Assembly: GCF_900199545.1 (NCBI RefSeq)
Contig: NZ_LT962670.1
Span: 417,009 to 481,008 of the forward strand
DNA from: Raoultibacter massiliensis
GTDB lineage: Bacteria > Actinomycetota > Coriobacteriia > Coriobacteriales > Eggerthellaceae
DNA: 64,000 nt
Direction of reading: 5' to 3'
In this document: positions 17,893-26,979 of the stretch, one piece after another
Numbering within the stretch: the first letter of the stretch is position 1
Layout: each line of letters begins with the position of its first letter
The notes under the pieces: generated by a model
What the model saw: only the letters and a program-made list of their open reading frames with translations
What the model was told of the DNA's origin: nothing
Database searches by the model: none
Position numbers and translations under genes: made by a program

Positions 17893-18576
17893 ATGATTGA
17901 GGACGAGGCCATCTTTTCGATCATGTCGAAATGCTTCGCTCCAATCGATGAGCGCGAGTGGCAAGCGCTCGCGAAAGGCGCGACCTGGTCGGGCTTTCTC
18001 GATGGAGTGCGCCGCGCCATGCAGGACGAGAAGACGTTCGGTTGTTCGACCGGCGCGTTTCAGCGCGCAGCCCGGCGCTGCCCGCTGCAGGATTTTCTCT
18101 CTGCCGGCGAGGTGAGGGCCCTGTTCGCTCCTCCGAGTTTCGATGAGAAGCGGCAGTTTGCAGCACGCCATTTCGCAGGCGGGTTGCCCGAGTCTGCCGT
18201 TCCGGTCGAATCGCTTTACGTTCGATGGTCTCAAAGCGTTTCGAACCAGGCTCCCTTTTCGCATGCGAAAGGTTTGTACCGCGGCGATTCGGCTCTTTAC
18301 ATGAGCGAGTTGATCGAGCGGCTCGGCCTGACGCTGCCCGAGCCATTCGCTTCGTGCCCCGATCATCTTGCCATCGAGCTCGATCTCGTGGCGGTGCTTT
18401 TGCGATCGGGCATGCGCGAAGAGGCGCGCTGCTATTTGGCCGAGCGTTTCGAATGGCTGACGGCTTACCGGATGCGCCTCTTGGCCCTGGGAGAAGAGGC
18501 GAGCTTTTACGTCGGCTTGGTGGATGTCATTTTGGGCATTCGCGCTCAGCAGGGCGTTCGGCAGGCGAGCGCATAG
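17893..18576 (+). CDS. TorD/DmsD-family molybdoenzyme maturation chaperone
   Basis: 227 residues, all-helical, the usual length for the family. It carries the characteristic PDHLAIELDLVAVLL segment near residues 157-171 and the GLYRGDSA loop before it. TorD-like chaperones bind the Tat signal of a molybdoenzyme and hold it until cofactor insertion. Here the client is clearly the Tat-signal catalytic subunit starting 98 bases downstream. The ribosome site is GGAAGGAG. Confidence 0.9.
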   Translation: MIEDEAIFSIMSKCFAPIDEREWQALAKGATWSGFLDGVRRAMQDEKTFGCSTGAFQRAARRCPLQDFLSAGEVRALFAPPSFDEKRQFAARHFAGGLPESAVPVESLYVRWSQSVSNQAPFSHAKGLYRGDSALYMSELIERLGLTLPEPFASCPDHLAIELDLVAVLLRSGMREEARCYLAERFEWLTAYRMRLLALGEEASFYVGLVDVILGIRAQQGVRQASA

Positions 18577-18674
18577 CGAAAGCGATGGGAGGCCGTTCGG
18601 GAGATGGGCGGCGCGGAAGAGAGCCTACGAAAACACGCGACCAAACGCGTGCAGTGTATAGAAGGGAAACAGTT

Positions 18675-20876
18675 ATGTCAGAAAACGCAGTAACCAGGCG
18701 AAGCTTCCTGGCCGGCAGCGCGGGCGCGGCGGCGCTCGTCGCGGGTGCCGGGTACCTGAGCTTCGATGCCTGGGAGCAGGCGCATGCTGACGAGCAGGAT
18801 GCGCAAGGTCAAACGACGACCGCGCATTCGCTCTGCAACGCCTGTTCCACAAAATGCGGGTTCACGGCTTATGTATCGGACGGGCGGTTGTCGAAGTTGA
18901 TCGGCGACCGGGATCATCCTTATGCGCAGGGCAAGCTGTGCGCTCGCGGGTACGGATATTCCCAAATCGCCTATTCCGAAGACCGCCTGACCGACCCGCT
19001 CAAGAAAATGGAAGACGGAAAATTCGAAGCCATCTCGTGGGAACAAGCGTACAGCGAGATCGCCGACAAGCTCATGTCGCTTATCGATGCGAACGGCCCC
19101 GAGGCCGTTGCGCTCGTGCAGGATCCGAGGCCGTCGGGCAAGTACTACACGAAGCGCTTCATGGATGCGATTGGGAGCCCGAATTTCTACACGCACGGCG
19201 CCGCGTGCAATCTGTCGAAGGAAAGCGGGTTCACGCAGGTTATCGGCAAGGGCAACTACGAATCGGATATAGAGAACGCCAAGATGGTCATGTTCATCGG
19301 GCGCAGCTACGCCGACGCGATCCGCCCGAGCTCGGTGATCGCGCTGCAGAAAGCGCATGAAAACGGCGCCAAGGTGGTCATCGTCGATCCCCGGTGCAAC
19401 AACACGCGCATATTCGCCGACGAATGGGTGCCTATCAATCCGGGCACCGACCTTGCGCTCGTGCTTGCGATGTCTCAGGTACTCGTAAGGGAAGGCCGCT
19501 ACGACAAGGAGTACGTGGCCGAGAACGTGAGCGGCTTCGACGAGTGGGCCGCCCAGGTTGTCGAATACACTCCCGAATGGGCTGAAAAGCAGACGGGAAT
19601 ACCCGCCAACACCATCACGAGGCTCGCCCTCGAGTTCGCCGATGCCGCACCGGCTGCCTCGATCGAGCCGAGCTGGCGCGGGGCTTTCGGCTGCGCATAC
19701 CAGAACTCCGGCGAGACGGCGCGCGCCATCTGCGTGTTCAACACGCTTTTGGGCTGCTGGAATCAGAAGGGCGGCGCTCTGTTCACGCCGAGCGTTTCGG
19801 CGGGAAAGGTCGACGAGGAAAAGTTCCCGCCCGTTCCCAAACCCGAGGGCAAGCAGCTCGGCGCCGCGGAATATCCGCTCGCCCTTGCAGGCATGGGATC
19901 GAACGTCTACGCTGCCCAACAGGCGAAAGAGGGCGCGATCAAGGCCATGATCTTCTACAACTCGAACATGGCCGCCGGGTATTCCAACACGCGCTATCTT
20001 GCCGAAGCGCTCAAAAACCTCGAGCTTTGCGTGGCGATTGACGTGCAGATGTCCGAGACGGCGATGCTCGCCGATTACGTGCTGCCGGAGTGCAGCTACC
20101 TCGAGCGCATGGAGCTTCCCGAGTTCATCGGCGGCATCGTGCCCGCCGTTGCCCTGCGCGATCAGGTGATAAAGAAGGTGCATCCCAACACGAAATCGGT
20201 CGATGAGATATTCTGCGAGCTCGCAGAAGCATGCGGCGTGGGCCAGTACTTCGGCTTCACGGTTGAGGAGTTGGCCGATGCGCAGCTCCAAAGCGTGGGC
20301 CTTTCGCTCGATGCGCTCAAGACGACGGGCGTCGCGTATTTCTCCGATAAGGAGTTTTCCTACGGCAAGACGCCCGAATGGAAGACCCCGACCGGAAAGA
20401 TCCAGTTCACAAGCGAAGCCGTCGAGGCGGCGGGCCTGCCTGCTGCGCCGATGTGGATGGAGCCGGCCGTTATGCCGATTGGATTGCAGCTGCGCCTTGT
20501 GGGCGGCAAGCAAGCCATTCACAGCCACACCCAGACGGCGAACATCGAAGACCTCATGCAGATCACCAAGGATTACGATCTTACCCGCGTGTGGATAAAC
20601 GCCGACGTTGCCGAGCAGCTGGGCATCGCGGATGGCGATGAGGTAGAGGTTTCCAACGAGGAGCATACGGGACGATGCCGTGCGAAGGTGACCCAGCGCA
20701 TCAACCCGACGGCGCTCTACATGCCGAGCCACTACGGTTGCTCGTCGCCCGATCAGCACACCGCTTACGAAGTCGGGCTTCGCCAGATGGATTTCGTTCC
20801 GTTTAGGATCGAACCCGGATACGGGGCGGCGTGCACGCAAGAGGCGCTCGTCTCGGTGAAGAAAGTAGGTGCATGA
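18675..20876 (+). CDS. Molybdopterin oxidoreductase catalytic subunit (polysulfide/thiosulfate reductase-like)
   Basis: 733 residues from ATG 18675 (GAAGGG upstream). The Tat signal is TRRSFLAGSAGAAALVAGA. The [4Fe-4S] ligands are canonical: Cys54-x2-Cys57-x3-Cys61-x27-Cys89. The likely molybdenum-ligand cysteine is in THGAACNLSK at about residue 175. Later pterin-binding segments are KVVIVDPRCNNT, SIEPSWRGAFGC and the C-terminal beta-barrel with PTALYMPSHYGCSSPD. Length and signatures place it with PsrA/PhsA (polysulfide/thiosulfate reductase) rather than DMSO or nitrate reductases. Tat export puts it outside the membrane with the Fe-S and NrfD subunits. It overlaps the next gene by 4 bases. 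Confidence 0.88.
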   Translation: MSENAVTRRSFLAGSAGAAALVAGAGYLSFDAWEQAHADEQDAQGQTTTAHSLCNACSTKCGFTAYVSDGRLSKLIGDRDHPYAQGKLCARGYGYSQIAYSEDRLTDPLKKMEDGKFEAISWEQAYSEIADKLMSLIDANGPEAVALVQDPRPSGKYYTKRFMDAIGSPNFYTHGAACNLSKESGFTQVIGKGNYESDIENAKMVMFIGRSYADAIRPSSVIALQKAHENGAKVVIVDPRCNNTRIFADEWVPINPGTDLALVLAMSQVLVREGRYDKEYVAENVSGFDEWAAQVVEYTPEWAEKQTGIPANTITRLALEFADAAPAASIEPSWRGAFGCAYQNSGETARAICVFNTLLGCWNQKGGALFTPSVSAGKVDEEKFPPVPKPEGKQLGAAEYPLALAGMGSNVYAAQQAKEGAIKAMIFYNSNMAAGYSNTRYLAEALKNLELCVAIDVQMSETAMLADYVLPECSYLERMELPEFIGGIVPAVALRDQVIKKVHPNTKSVDEIFCELAEACGVGQYFGFTVEELADAQLQSVGLSLDALKTTGVAYFSDKEFSYGKTPEWKTPTGKIQFTSEAVEAAGLPAAPMWMEPAVMPIGLQLRLVGGKQAIHSHTQTANIEDLMQITKDYDLTRVWINADVAEQLGIADGDEVEVSNEEHTGRCRAKVTQRINPTALYMPSHYGCSSPDQHTAYEVGLRQMDFVPFRIEPGYGAACTQEALVSVKKVGA

Positions 20877-21418
20877 TGGCCCGCTACGGAATGCTGATCA
20901 ATACCAAGAAGTGCATCGGGTGCTATGCATGCCGAGTTGCGTGCCAGCGGCAGAACAAGCTGGGTCCCGACGAGCCGTTCATCCGCTACGAAGAACATGA
21001 AACGGGGGCCTATCCCGAGGTGGGCATCGAGACGGTGCCGCTGCAGTGCATGCACTGCGAAGACGCCCCGTGCGTATCGGTCTGCCCGACAGGCGCCGCC
21101 TACAAGGGCCCCGACGGCATCGTAGGCGTCGATCATGGACGCTGCATCGGGTGCAAGTACTGCATGGCGGCATGCCCCTACCAGGTGCGTGTGCATAGTC
21201 ACGAGACAGGGACGGTTGACAAGTGCCGCTTCTGCGTCGTGAGCTCGGCTGAATCGGGAACAAAGATGTCGACCTGCGTCGATGCGTGTCTCACCGATGC
21301 GCGCATGTTCGGCGATCTCGATGATCCCGAAAGCGATATATCCAAGGCAATCGTGAAGGAGAACGCCCAGCCGATCGCGGGCGACCTCACGAAGGCCAAG
21401 ATCTTCTATGTGAGGTGA
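20873..21418 (+). CDS. 4x[4Fe-4S] subunit of the Mo reductase (PsrB/PhsB-like)
   Basis: 181 residues. The start ATG at 20873 overlaps the stop of the catalytic gene (ATGA); ATG 20876 is equally possible. Four ferredoxin cysteine groups are in the DmsB/PsrB order: CIGCYACRVAC, CMHCEDAPCVSVC, CIGCKYCMAAC and CRFC...CVDAC. It has no signal of its own, so it is expected to be co-exported with the Tat-bearing catalytic subunit. It passes electrons between the NrfD quinol site and the molybdenum site. Confidence 0.92.
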   Translation: MMARYGMLINTKKCIGCYACRVACQRQNKLGPDEPFIRYEEHETGAYPEVGIETVPLQCMHCEDAPCVSVCPTGAAYKGPDGIVGVDHGRCIGCKYCMAACPYQVRVHSHETGTVDKCRFCVVSSAESGTKMSTCVDACLTDARMFGDLDDPESDISKAIVKENAQPIAGDLTKAKIFYVR

Positions 21419-21424
21419 TGAGCG

Positions 21425-22318
21425 ATGTCTTTCGAACCTGTATGGGGTGCCATCATCGCGTGGTATCTGTTCTTGGCGGGTCTCGGCGGCGGCGCTTTCG
21501 CCACCTCGGCCTTCTTGGGGTGGAAGCACCCCGAAGCGGTGAACATGCGCAAGATCGCGCATATCATAGCGCCCGTCGTCGTGATCATCGGCTTGCTGCT
21601 TTTGATGGTGGATGCCGAGGGCGGCCTGCATAACCCGCTGCGCTTTGCCTTGCTGCTCACGAACTTCGGATCGGTCATGACATGGGGCGTGGTGTTCCTC
21701 GCCGGATTCGTCGTGATCTCGCTTGTGGCGGTTGTGCTCGACTTCCTCAAGCGCTCGATCCCGGTGTGGCTCGACATCGTGGGTACGGTGTTCGCGGTGT
21801 GCGTGGCCATCTACACCGGTGTGCTTCTGGGCGTATGCAAGACGTTCCCGCTGTGGAACAACGCGCTTCTGCCCATCCTGTTTCTCGTGTCGGCGATGTC
21901 GGCGGGTGCGGCGGCCGTGCTGCTCGTGTCGGTGTTTCGCCATGCCGACGAGTTCAACATGGTGGGCGTGCTCAAGAAATTTCACTTCTGCTTCCCGATC
22001 ATCGAGCTCGTGCTGCTCGCGTCGCTCATGTTCATCACGTCGTTCAATTCGGAAGCGGGCTGGAATTCGGTCATGAGCCTGCTCATCGGCGAACATGCGC
22101 TGCTGTTCTGGATCGGGCTTGTGGCAGTGGGCCTTGTGATTCCGACTGCCCTCGAGACGTGGTTGCTGTTCTTCAGCCCGCGTGAATTCGAGGAGAGCCG
22201 TAAAGCGCACTACCTGTCCGCCGCGTCCGATGTGGGCGTGCTCGTGGGTGGTTTCCTATTGCGCTATCTGATCGTGATCGCCGCGTTGCCGGTGACGATT
22301 GTGGTGCCGATGCTGTAG
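21425..22318 (+). CDS. NrfD/PsrC-family quinol-oxidising membrane anchor
   Basis: 297 residues with eight to nine membrane helices. The N-terminal WGAIIAWYLFLAGLGGGAFATSAF is the family's first helix and quinone-pocket region. It lies 6 bases after the Fe-S subunit and completes a three-subunit respiratory complex that would oxidise menaquinol and reduce a sulfur compound or similar acceptor outside the cell. The operon ends at the hairpin at 22333-22361. Confidence 0.92.
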   Translation: MSFEPVWGAIIAWYLFLAGLGGGAFATSAFLGWKHPEAVNMRKIAHIIAPVVVIIGLLLLMVDAEGGLHNPLRFALLLTNFGSVMTWGVVFLAGFVVISLVAVVLDFLKRSIPVWLDIVGTVFAVCVAIYTGVLLGVCKTFPLWNNALLPILFLVSAMSAGAAAVLLVSVFRHADEFNMVGVLKKFHFCFPIIELVLLASLMFITSFNSEAGWNSVMSLLIGEHALLFWIGLVAVGLVIPTALETWLLFFSPREFEESRKAHYLSAASDVGVLVGGFLLRYLIVIAALPVTIVVPML

Positions 22319-22626
22319 GCGTTGGCAAGCTTCGGGCTGCCCGGTTCGTCCGGGCAGCCCGGGTGCGTTCGGCCGGGTTGGGCACGTTCGGACACGGCTG
22401 GCTGAGTTGGGCGCATCCGGGCAGTCCGGGTGGCCTCGGGCAGGGCCAGGCGCCCTCGGCGCTCCCACGCACTCCCGTGCCCTACGGGTTTGGCGCCCCG
22501 GACGACCCGGCTGTCTGGACCTGTCGGTTTGACCCCGTTTGCCGCGTTTCCGAGGCCATGCTGGCACAAAAATGAGTTTTGGCATGGTTTTTGTTGTTTG
22601 GAAAATAATTGACCTGCGGTTATGGT
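22319..22626 (+). other. Intergenic region after the Mo-reductase operon
   Basis: About 300 bases. The first half is very GC-rich with hairpin-forming repeats of GGGC/GCCC. The last 60 bases are AT-rich (ttttggcatggtttttgttgtttgg) and may hold the promoter of the endonuclease-like gene. No credible gene was seen. Confidence 0.5.
22333..22361 (+). terminator. Hairpin terminator of the Mo-reductase operon
   Basis: A perfect 12-bp stem CGGGCTGCCCGG / CCGGGCAGCCCG with loop TTCGT, 15 bases after the nrfD stop. There is no U-tract, so it is either factor-assisted or a stabilising 3' end. Confidence 0.65.
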
Positions 22627-23384
22627 ATGGGTAAGTACCGAGGATCATCGAGGTTTTTGATTGCCCATAGGGTGAAGCCCAATCTGCCTCAAAACGCCAT
22701 TCTCGATACGATGAACGGCTTTTGCGTGTGTTCCCCCGAATTCACTTTTGTTCAGGCGGCTGCGATCTGCGAGCTGCCGAAGCTCATCGAGATCGGCTAC
22801 GAGCTGTGCGGGACGTACGACTTGTCAGAAGGAAGGTATCGCGAATGCGCACCGCTCACAACCGTCGAAAGGCTGACGGCGTTCGCAGGTGCGGCGGATG
22901 GGGTGCACGGGGTGAGGAAGGCGCGCCGCGCTTTGAGGTATGTCGCGGAACGATCGGCATCGCCGCGGGAAACCGTTCTGACCATGCTGCTCTGCCTGCC
23001 GTATGGATTCGGTGGCTATGGGATCGAGATGCCGCTTTTGAACCATCGGGTCGATGTCGTCGGCGATGCCCTCAAAATGACTTCCAAGAAGTACTGCGTT
23101 TGCGATCTTTTCTGGCCCAAGGCGAATCTCGTTATCGAGTACGGGGGGAGGAGTCGCACACCGGGATCGAGCGCGTATCGAAAGATTCGATGCGCCGCGA
23201 CGCGGTGGCGGCGATGGGGTACACGGTGATAACTGTAACGAAATGGCAGATCAACAGTGGAAAAGACATCAACGGGATAGCGCATGTGGTGGCAGGGCGC
23301 TTAGGCAAGCGATTGCGCTATAAAGATCCGGAGTTCACGCACAAGTGCCTTGAGCTGCGCCGGTTGCTGCTCGGCAGGGAATAG
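22627..23384 (+). pseudogene. Endonuclease-domain (DUF559/Vsr-like) protein, frameshifted
   Basis: The reading frame from ATG 22627 (MGKYRGSSRFLIAH) continues to VCDLFWPKANLVIEYGG, then runs out at 23229. The rest of the domain continues in another frame, from EESHTGIERVSKDSMRRD to RRLLLGRE at 23384. The switch is at a run of six G (23143-23148); seven G would restore one frame. The joined C-terminal part has the shape of a small PD-(D/E)xK/Vsr-type nuclease fold (VIEYGG-E-SH, RRDAVAAMGYTVITVT). Standalone proteins of this kind are frequent in Eggerthellaceae and their role is unclear. It is either a pseudogene, a phase-variable gene or a sequencing error. Confidence 0.65.
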
Positions 23385-23385
23385 C

Positions 23386-23757
23386 TCAGTCCACCTTCTT
23401 CCGTGCGGCTTTCTTTTCGCTCGTCATACGCTTGTCTTGCAGCCGACGCTCTTTGGCGCGGCGGGGGATGCGCGTCTTCTTGCGGATTTTCGGCGGTTGG
23501 GCTTTGCGCTCGAAGATCATCCGCAGCTTCTGAAGGCAAAGCTGGCGGTTCCGAAACTGGCTGCGCGATTCGCGCGCGGTAACCGTGATGCCCGTGGGCA
23601 GGTGCTTCATGCGCACGGCGGAATCGGTGGTGTTCACCCCTTGGCCGCCGGGCCCTGTGGCGCGAAAAACCGACACCTCGCAATCACGGGCGACGTCATC
23701 GAGCGATTGCGAGGCGAAGCGGGCGAAATCGCGATATGTCGGGCTCTCGTTGTCCAT
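23386..23757 (-). CDS. Peptide chain release factor-like protein (GGQ domain, ArfB-like)
   Basis: 123 residues. It has the catalytic GGQ loop in [18 protein letters not shown] and the following release-factor domain 3 pattern ([20 protein letters not shown]). The C-terminal 35 residues are very basic ([24 protein letters not shown]), like the tail by which ArfB/YaeJ enters the empty mRNA channel. It lacks the codon-recognition domains, so it is not a normal RF1/RF2. The likely job is peptidyl-tRNA hydrolysis on stalled ribosomes. Its stop abuts the end of the convergent endonuclease-like gene. Confidence 0.85.
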   Translation of the reverse strand: MDNESPTYRDFARFASQSLDDVARDCEVSVFRATGPGGQGVNTTDSAVRMKHLPTGITVTARESRSQFRNRQLCLQKLRMIFERKAQPPKIRKKTRIPRRAKERRLQDKRMTSEKKAARKKVD

Positions 23758-23804
23758 TCTCCTATGGTAGCAGGTTGCGGGGTGCCATCGCCAAGCTGCT
23801 ACGG

Positions 23805-25859
23805 TTACGGCTCTACGATATTGAAGAAGAAATCGTAGGTTACCAGATGCTCGGTGAGCTTTTCGATTACGGTGGGATCGCCTTTTATCTGGACGCTCTT
23901 TGCGATCGAGTCCTCGTCGTTTGTCAGGATGGCGAACATTCCGAGGCGCGGCAAGGTGAGCGTCGCGTCGGCATCGTCGGACTGTACGCCGCGCTGATAC
24001 AGGACAACTCCAAAGCGCATGGTGAGCAGATAGGGGTCGTCATCGGTGAAGGCAAGGTTCACGGTGAGATCCGTGCTTGCAGCGGCGTTGGCGTCGATAA
24101 GAATGCCCAGATAGTCGAGCATCATGGCCACGGGCATTGCGCGCTGAACGTCGGCCGAGCCTTTTGCGCGATAGGCGTCGTCTTGCGTGGTGCCTTCGCG
24201 AAGCTCCTTGGCGCCCGAGAGATACACGTTTCTCCAGGTGCCCGATTCCGCTCGGTAGGCAAGCTGTTCGAGCGCGTCGGCGCACAGCAGGCGAGCGCTT
24301 GTGTTGGATGGATCGGCGAATACGAGCGTGTTGGTAATTTGAGCAACCCATTGGTATTCGCCTGCGTCGAAATCCTTTTGGGCGCGTGCGAGAACGGCAT
24401 CCGTGTCGCCGAGGTACTCCACCAGCTTCTTGGCTGCGTCTTCGGGTGCGAGCGGGTGGAGGTTCACGGGGTTCGCGTCGTAGAAGCCCATGTATTTCTG
24501 ATAGACGGCGCGTGCGTTGTGCGCAACCGTGCCATAGTACTGTCGCGTGTACCATGTACGCGCAAGCGCGTCGGGCAGCTCGATCATGTTCGCTATTTCG
24601 GTGGAAGTGTAGCCTTGGTTCAGATACATGAGCGCCTGGTCGGCGATGAACTTATAGACGGCGGCGGTGTTTTCGAGGTACTCGTTCACGACGTCGTTGC
24701 CGAAATGGGGCCAGTTGTGCGATTGGAAGGTGAGTTCGGCTTGCGATCCGTACCGGGCCTTCGTTTCCATGAGGTAGTTCGCCCAGGCGTTTCCGTCGCG
24801 AACCTCGGCGCCGCGCAGCGTGTACAGGTTGTGCAAAGTGCCCGTGCAGTTTTCGGCAACCCACAGCGCGCGGCGGCCGGGAAACCACGTGTTCATTTCG
24901 GCAGGGGCCTCGGTGCCGGGCGTCATCTGGAATTCCATTTCGATGCCGTCGATCGTGCGCGTCTCGCCCGTGTAGGTAATCGTATCGTTCGGCGACAGGT
25001 AGGAGACGGTGCCCGTTGACTGCCCGAGTCCGATGCCGATGGAAAGCGCGCCCTGTTCCCCGCGGTCAAGGAACGCTCCGTACTGATAGCCTGCGCGGCG
25101 CCCCATCGCGTTTCCCGCGTACACGTTTTCCGCAACCGCATGCTCTTCGAATCCAGATGGCACGATGATGGGAATCGCACGTTCGGCCACTTCTTCTTCG
25201 GTGACGATGCCCTTGATACCGCCGTAGTGGTCGACATGCGGGTGGCTCATCACAATGCCCATGATCGGGCGCTCGCCCAGGTTTTCGGTAACAAGCGCGA
25301 AGGCGGCTTTGGAGCACTCGACGCTCATGAGCGGATCGAACACGATCCAGCCGGTTTCGCCGGCGATGAACGTGATGTTCGTCATGTCGTAGCCGCGTAC
25401 CTGGTAGATTCCGTCCATCACTTCGAAGAGGCCGTACAGGTGGTTGAGCTGGGCGTTGCGCCAAAGACTCGGGTTTGCCGTATCGGGCGCGCCTGCGGGG
25501 GATCCGTCCTCGGCATCGAGGAAGGCGTACGCCTTTTGGCTCCAAACAACCTTGCCGCTCTCGTCGACGATTTCCAGTTCGGCGGGGGCGGCGATGAGGC
25601 CCTGGGTGGCGAAATCGCGTTCGCGCTCGTCAGAGAAATCGAGCAGCGCGTAAACGGCGGCGTTGGCTTCGGCCGTGGTGTCGGTGGCGCCTTTGGCATC
25701 GGCTGTGAGCTCAAGCGGGGAAGCTTGCGTCGGTTTTCCATCCGCGTTTTTGCTTTCGCCGTCCGCGCAGCCGCATAAAGCGGCGCCCGAGGCGACAAGG
25801 GCCCCGGTTGCGAAGGCTCCGGTTACGAATGTGCGTCGATCGATGGCTGTACGGGTCAT
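23805..25859 (-). CDS. Tat/lipoprotein alkyl (aryl) sulfatase, metallo-beta-lactamase type
   Basis: 684 residues from ATG 25859. Twin-arginine signal [18 protein letters not shown], then lipobox LCGC with Cys31, so probably a lipid-anchored exported enzyme. The binuclear zinc motif is intact ([11 protein letters not shown]), and the family's helical dimerisation region and C-terminal SCP2-like domain are present (end of protein: [16 protein letters not shown]). SdsA1/YjcS-type enzymes cleave alkyl sulfate esters to alcohol plus sulfate. Its start overlaps the stop of a 60-codon membrane-segment frame (25856-26038). Confidence 0.88.
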   Translation of the reverse strand: MTRTAIDRRTFVTGAFATGALVASGAALCGCADGESKNADGKPTQASPLELTADAKGATDTTAEANAAVYALLDFSDERERDFATQGLIAAPAELEIVDESGKVVWSQKAYAFLDAEDGSPAGAPDTANPSLWRNAQLNHLYGLFEVMDGIYQVRGYDMTNITFIAGETGWIVFDPLMSVECSKAAFALVTENLGERPIMGIVMSHPHVDHYGGIKGIVTEEEVAERAIPIIVPSGFEEHAVAENVYAGNAMGRRAGYQYGAFLDRGEQGALSIGIGLGQSTGTVSYLSPNDTITYTGETRTIDGIEMEFQMTPGTEAPAEMNTWFPGRRALWVAENCTGTLHNLYTLRGAEVRDGNAWANYLMETKARYGSQAELTFQSHNWPHFGNDVVNEYLENTAAVYKFIADQALMYLNQGYTSTEIANMIELPDALARTWYTRQYYGTVAHNARAVYQKYMGFYDANPVNLHPLAPEDAAKKLVEYLGDTDAVLARAQKDFDAGEYQWVAQITNTLVFADPSNTSARLLCADALEQLAYRAESGTWRNVYLSGAKELREGTTQDDAYRAKGSADVQRAMPVAMMLDYLGILIDANAAASTDLTVNLAFTDDDPYLLTMRFGVVLYQRGVQSDDADATLTLPRLGMFAILTNDEDSIAKSVQIKGDPTVIEKLTEHLVTYDFFFNIVEP

Positions 25860-26038
25860 AGCTGCTCGCTTTCGTTCGGTGCGGTTGCGCAGATGCCGCT
25901 TGGCGGTTTTCCTGCCCAACGCTTGCCGGCCCTGTCCTTGTGCTTGGAGTATCGCACGGCTGCAAGGCCCGAGATCGTGAGGCCCAAGGCAGTGACACCA
26001 AGGAAGAAGGCGAGCGGCGGCGTTCGTGTAGGCGGCAA
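25856..26038 (-). CDS. Small single-pass membrane protein or remnant, coupled to the sulfatase
   Basis: 60 codons from TTG 26038. The first residues LPPTRTPP lead into a roughly 20-residue hydrophobic helix and a basic cluster (RYSKHKDRAGKR), resembling the C-terminal sorting tail of a wall-anchored protein, but with LPPTR rather than LPxTG and 17 further residues. Its TGA overlaps the ATG of the sulfatase, which favours real translation. There is no clear ribosome site, and a stop lies two codons upstream, so it could be the stump of a lost surface-protein gene. Confidence 0.35.
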   Translation of the reverse strand: MPPTRTPPLAFFLGVTALGLTISGLAAVRYSKHKDRAGKRWAGKPPSGICATAPNESEQL

Positions 26039-26196
26039 GGCGGGCTAGGGGTTGCTTCTTTATACGAACATTCCTTTGGGAGGTCCTGGCTGAACGCGGT
26101 CCTCAGCTCGAGGCGGCGGCGCTTGCCGATGCGCTCGGCGTGCACAGCGCCATGGATGCGGTGCTTAAGGCTCGCGATTTGGGGCTGATCGAGTAG
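26032..26196 (+). pseudogene. Possible C-terminal gene remnant, unrecognised
   Basis: The + frame ending at TAG 26194 encodes a plausible amphipathic tail (VLAERGPQLEAAALADALG, then MDAVLKARDLGLIE) but has no ATG, GTG or ribosome site that fits. It overlaps the opposite-strand 60-codon frame at its left end. It may be the 3' stump of a deleted gene. Confidence 0.25.
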
Positions 26197-26394
26197 GGGT
26201 GCGCTCGGGCGTTTCCGCATATTCTGCGAGCCGTTCGCTGCGCATGCGGCTCAACTATTTGCTGCAATTGTGAGAATCGGCGCAGAGTCCTTTCTTTCTA
26301 AACGATAATAGGTATCATTAAGAAATACGCAACAGATAACCTGAGTGCAGCCGATGCAAGGTAGCTGCACGCCAACGAAAGGAAGGGATTGACG

Positions 26395-26913
26395 ATGGAC
26401 GAGAAAGTCTACGAGCTTTTGAACGACCAGATCAACAAGGAGCTGTATTCGGCGTACCTCTACATGTCTTTCGCAGATTACTACGAGGACGAGGGGCTGT
26501 CCGGGTTTGCCAACTGGTACATGATCCAGGCTGCCGAAGAGCGCGACCATGCGCTGATCTTCCGCAACTACCTGCTCGACAACAGCTGCAAGGTTCAGCT
26601 CAAGGCCATCGATCAGCCCGACAAGACCTTTTCCGCCTACATCGAGCCGCTCGAGGCTGCGCTCGAGCACGAGAAGTACGTTACTTCGCTCATCAACGAC
26701 ATCTACGAAGCTGCCCATGACGTGAAAGACTATCGCACCATGAAGTTCCTCGATTGGTTCATCGACGAGCAGCTTGAGGAAGAGGCGACCGCCGACGACA
26801 TGATCACGCGCATGAAGCTGTTCGGCCAGGATGCGAAGGCACTCTACGAGCTCGATCAGGAATACGCTGCTCGCACCTACACCACTCCGAGTCCGCTTGC
26901 GAGCGAGGAATAG
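26395..26913 (+). CDS. Ferritin (non-heme iron storage)
   Basis: 172 residues from ATG 26395 (AAGGAAGGG upstream), the standard bacterial ferritin length. Ferroxidase ligands are in place: Glu in NKELYSAYLYM, Glu and His in AAEERDHA, Glu in EAALEHEKY, and the DEQLEEE helix. It forms a 24-subunit cytosolic shell that oxidises and stores iron, which suits a cell with so many Fe-S enzymes. The 200-base upstream region contains TAATAGGTATCATTA, a weak iron-regulator-like dyad. The gene is monocistronic, closed by a strong terminator. Confidence 0.95.
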   Translation: MDEKVYELLNDQINKELYSAYLYMSFADYYEDEGLSGFANWYMIQAAEERDHALIFRNYLLDNSCKVQLKAIDQPDKTFSAYIEPLEAALEHEKYVTSLINDIYEAAHDVKDYRTMKFLDWFIDEQLEEEATADDMITRMKLFGQDAKALYELDQEYAARTYTTPSPLASEE

Positions 26914-26945
26914 CTTCAAAGCAATTCGACATCGCACTTCGAGGG

Positions 26946-26976
26946 CGGGAGACGCAGTCTGCGTCTCCCGTTTTTC
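26946..26976 (+). terminator. Rho-independent terminator of the ferritin gene
   Basis: A perfect 10-bp stem CGGGAGACGC / GCGTCTCCCG with a 5-base loop, followed directly by TTTTTC. Confidence 0.92.
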
Positions 26977-26979
26977 TAG

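Noticed and set aside
18678..20840. 720-codon minus-strand frame opposite the Mo reductase gene
   Set aside because: Same shadow effect; no motif, no ribosome site, and a well-defined gene on the other strand.
26307..26325. Possible Fur/DtxR box upstream of ferritin (TAATAGGTATCATTA)
   Set aside because: Only the outer four bases are symmetric; too weak to list as a site.
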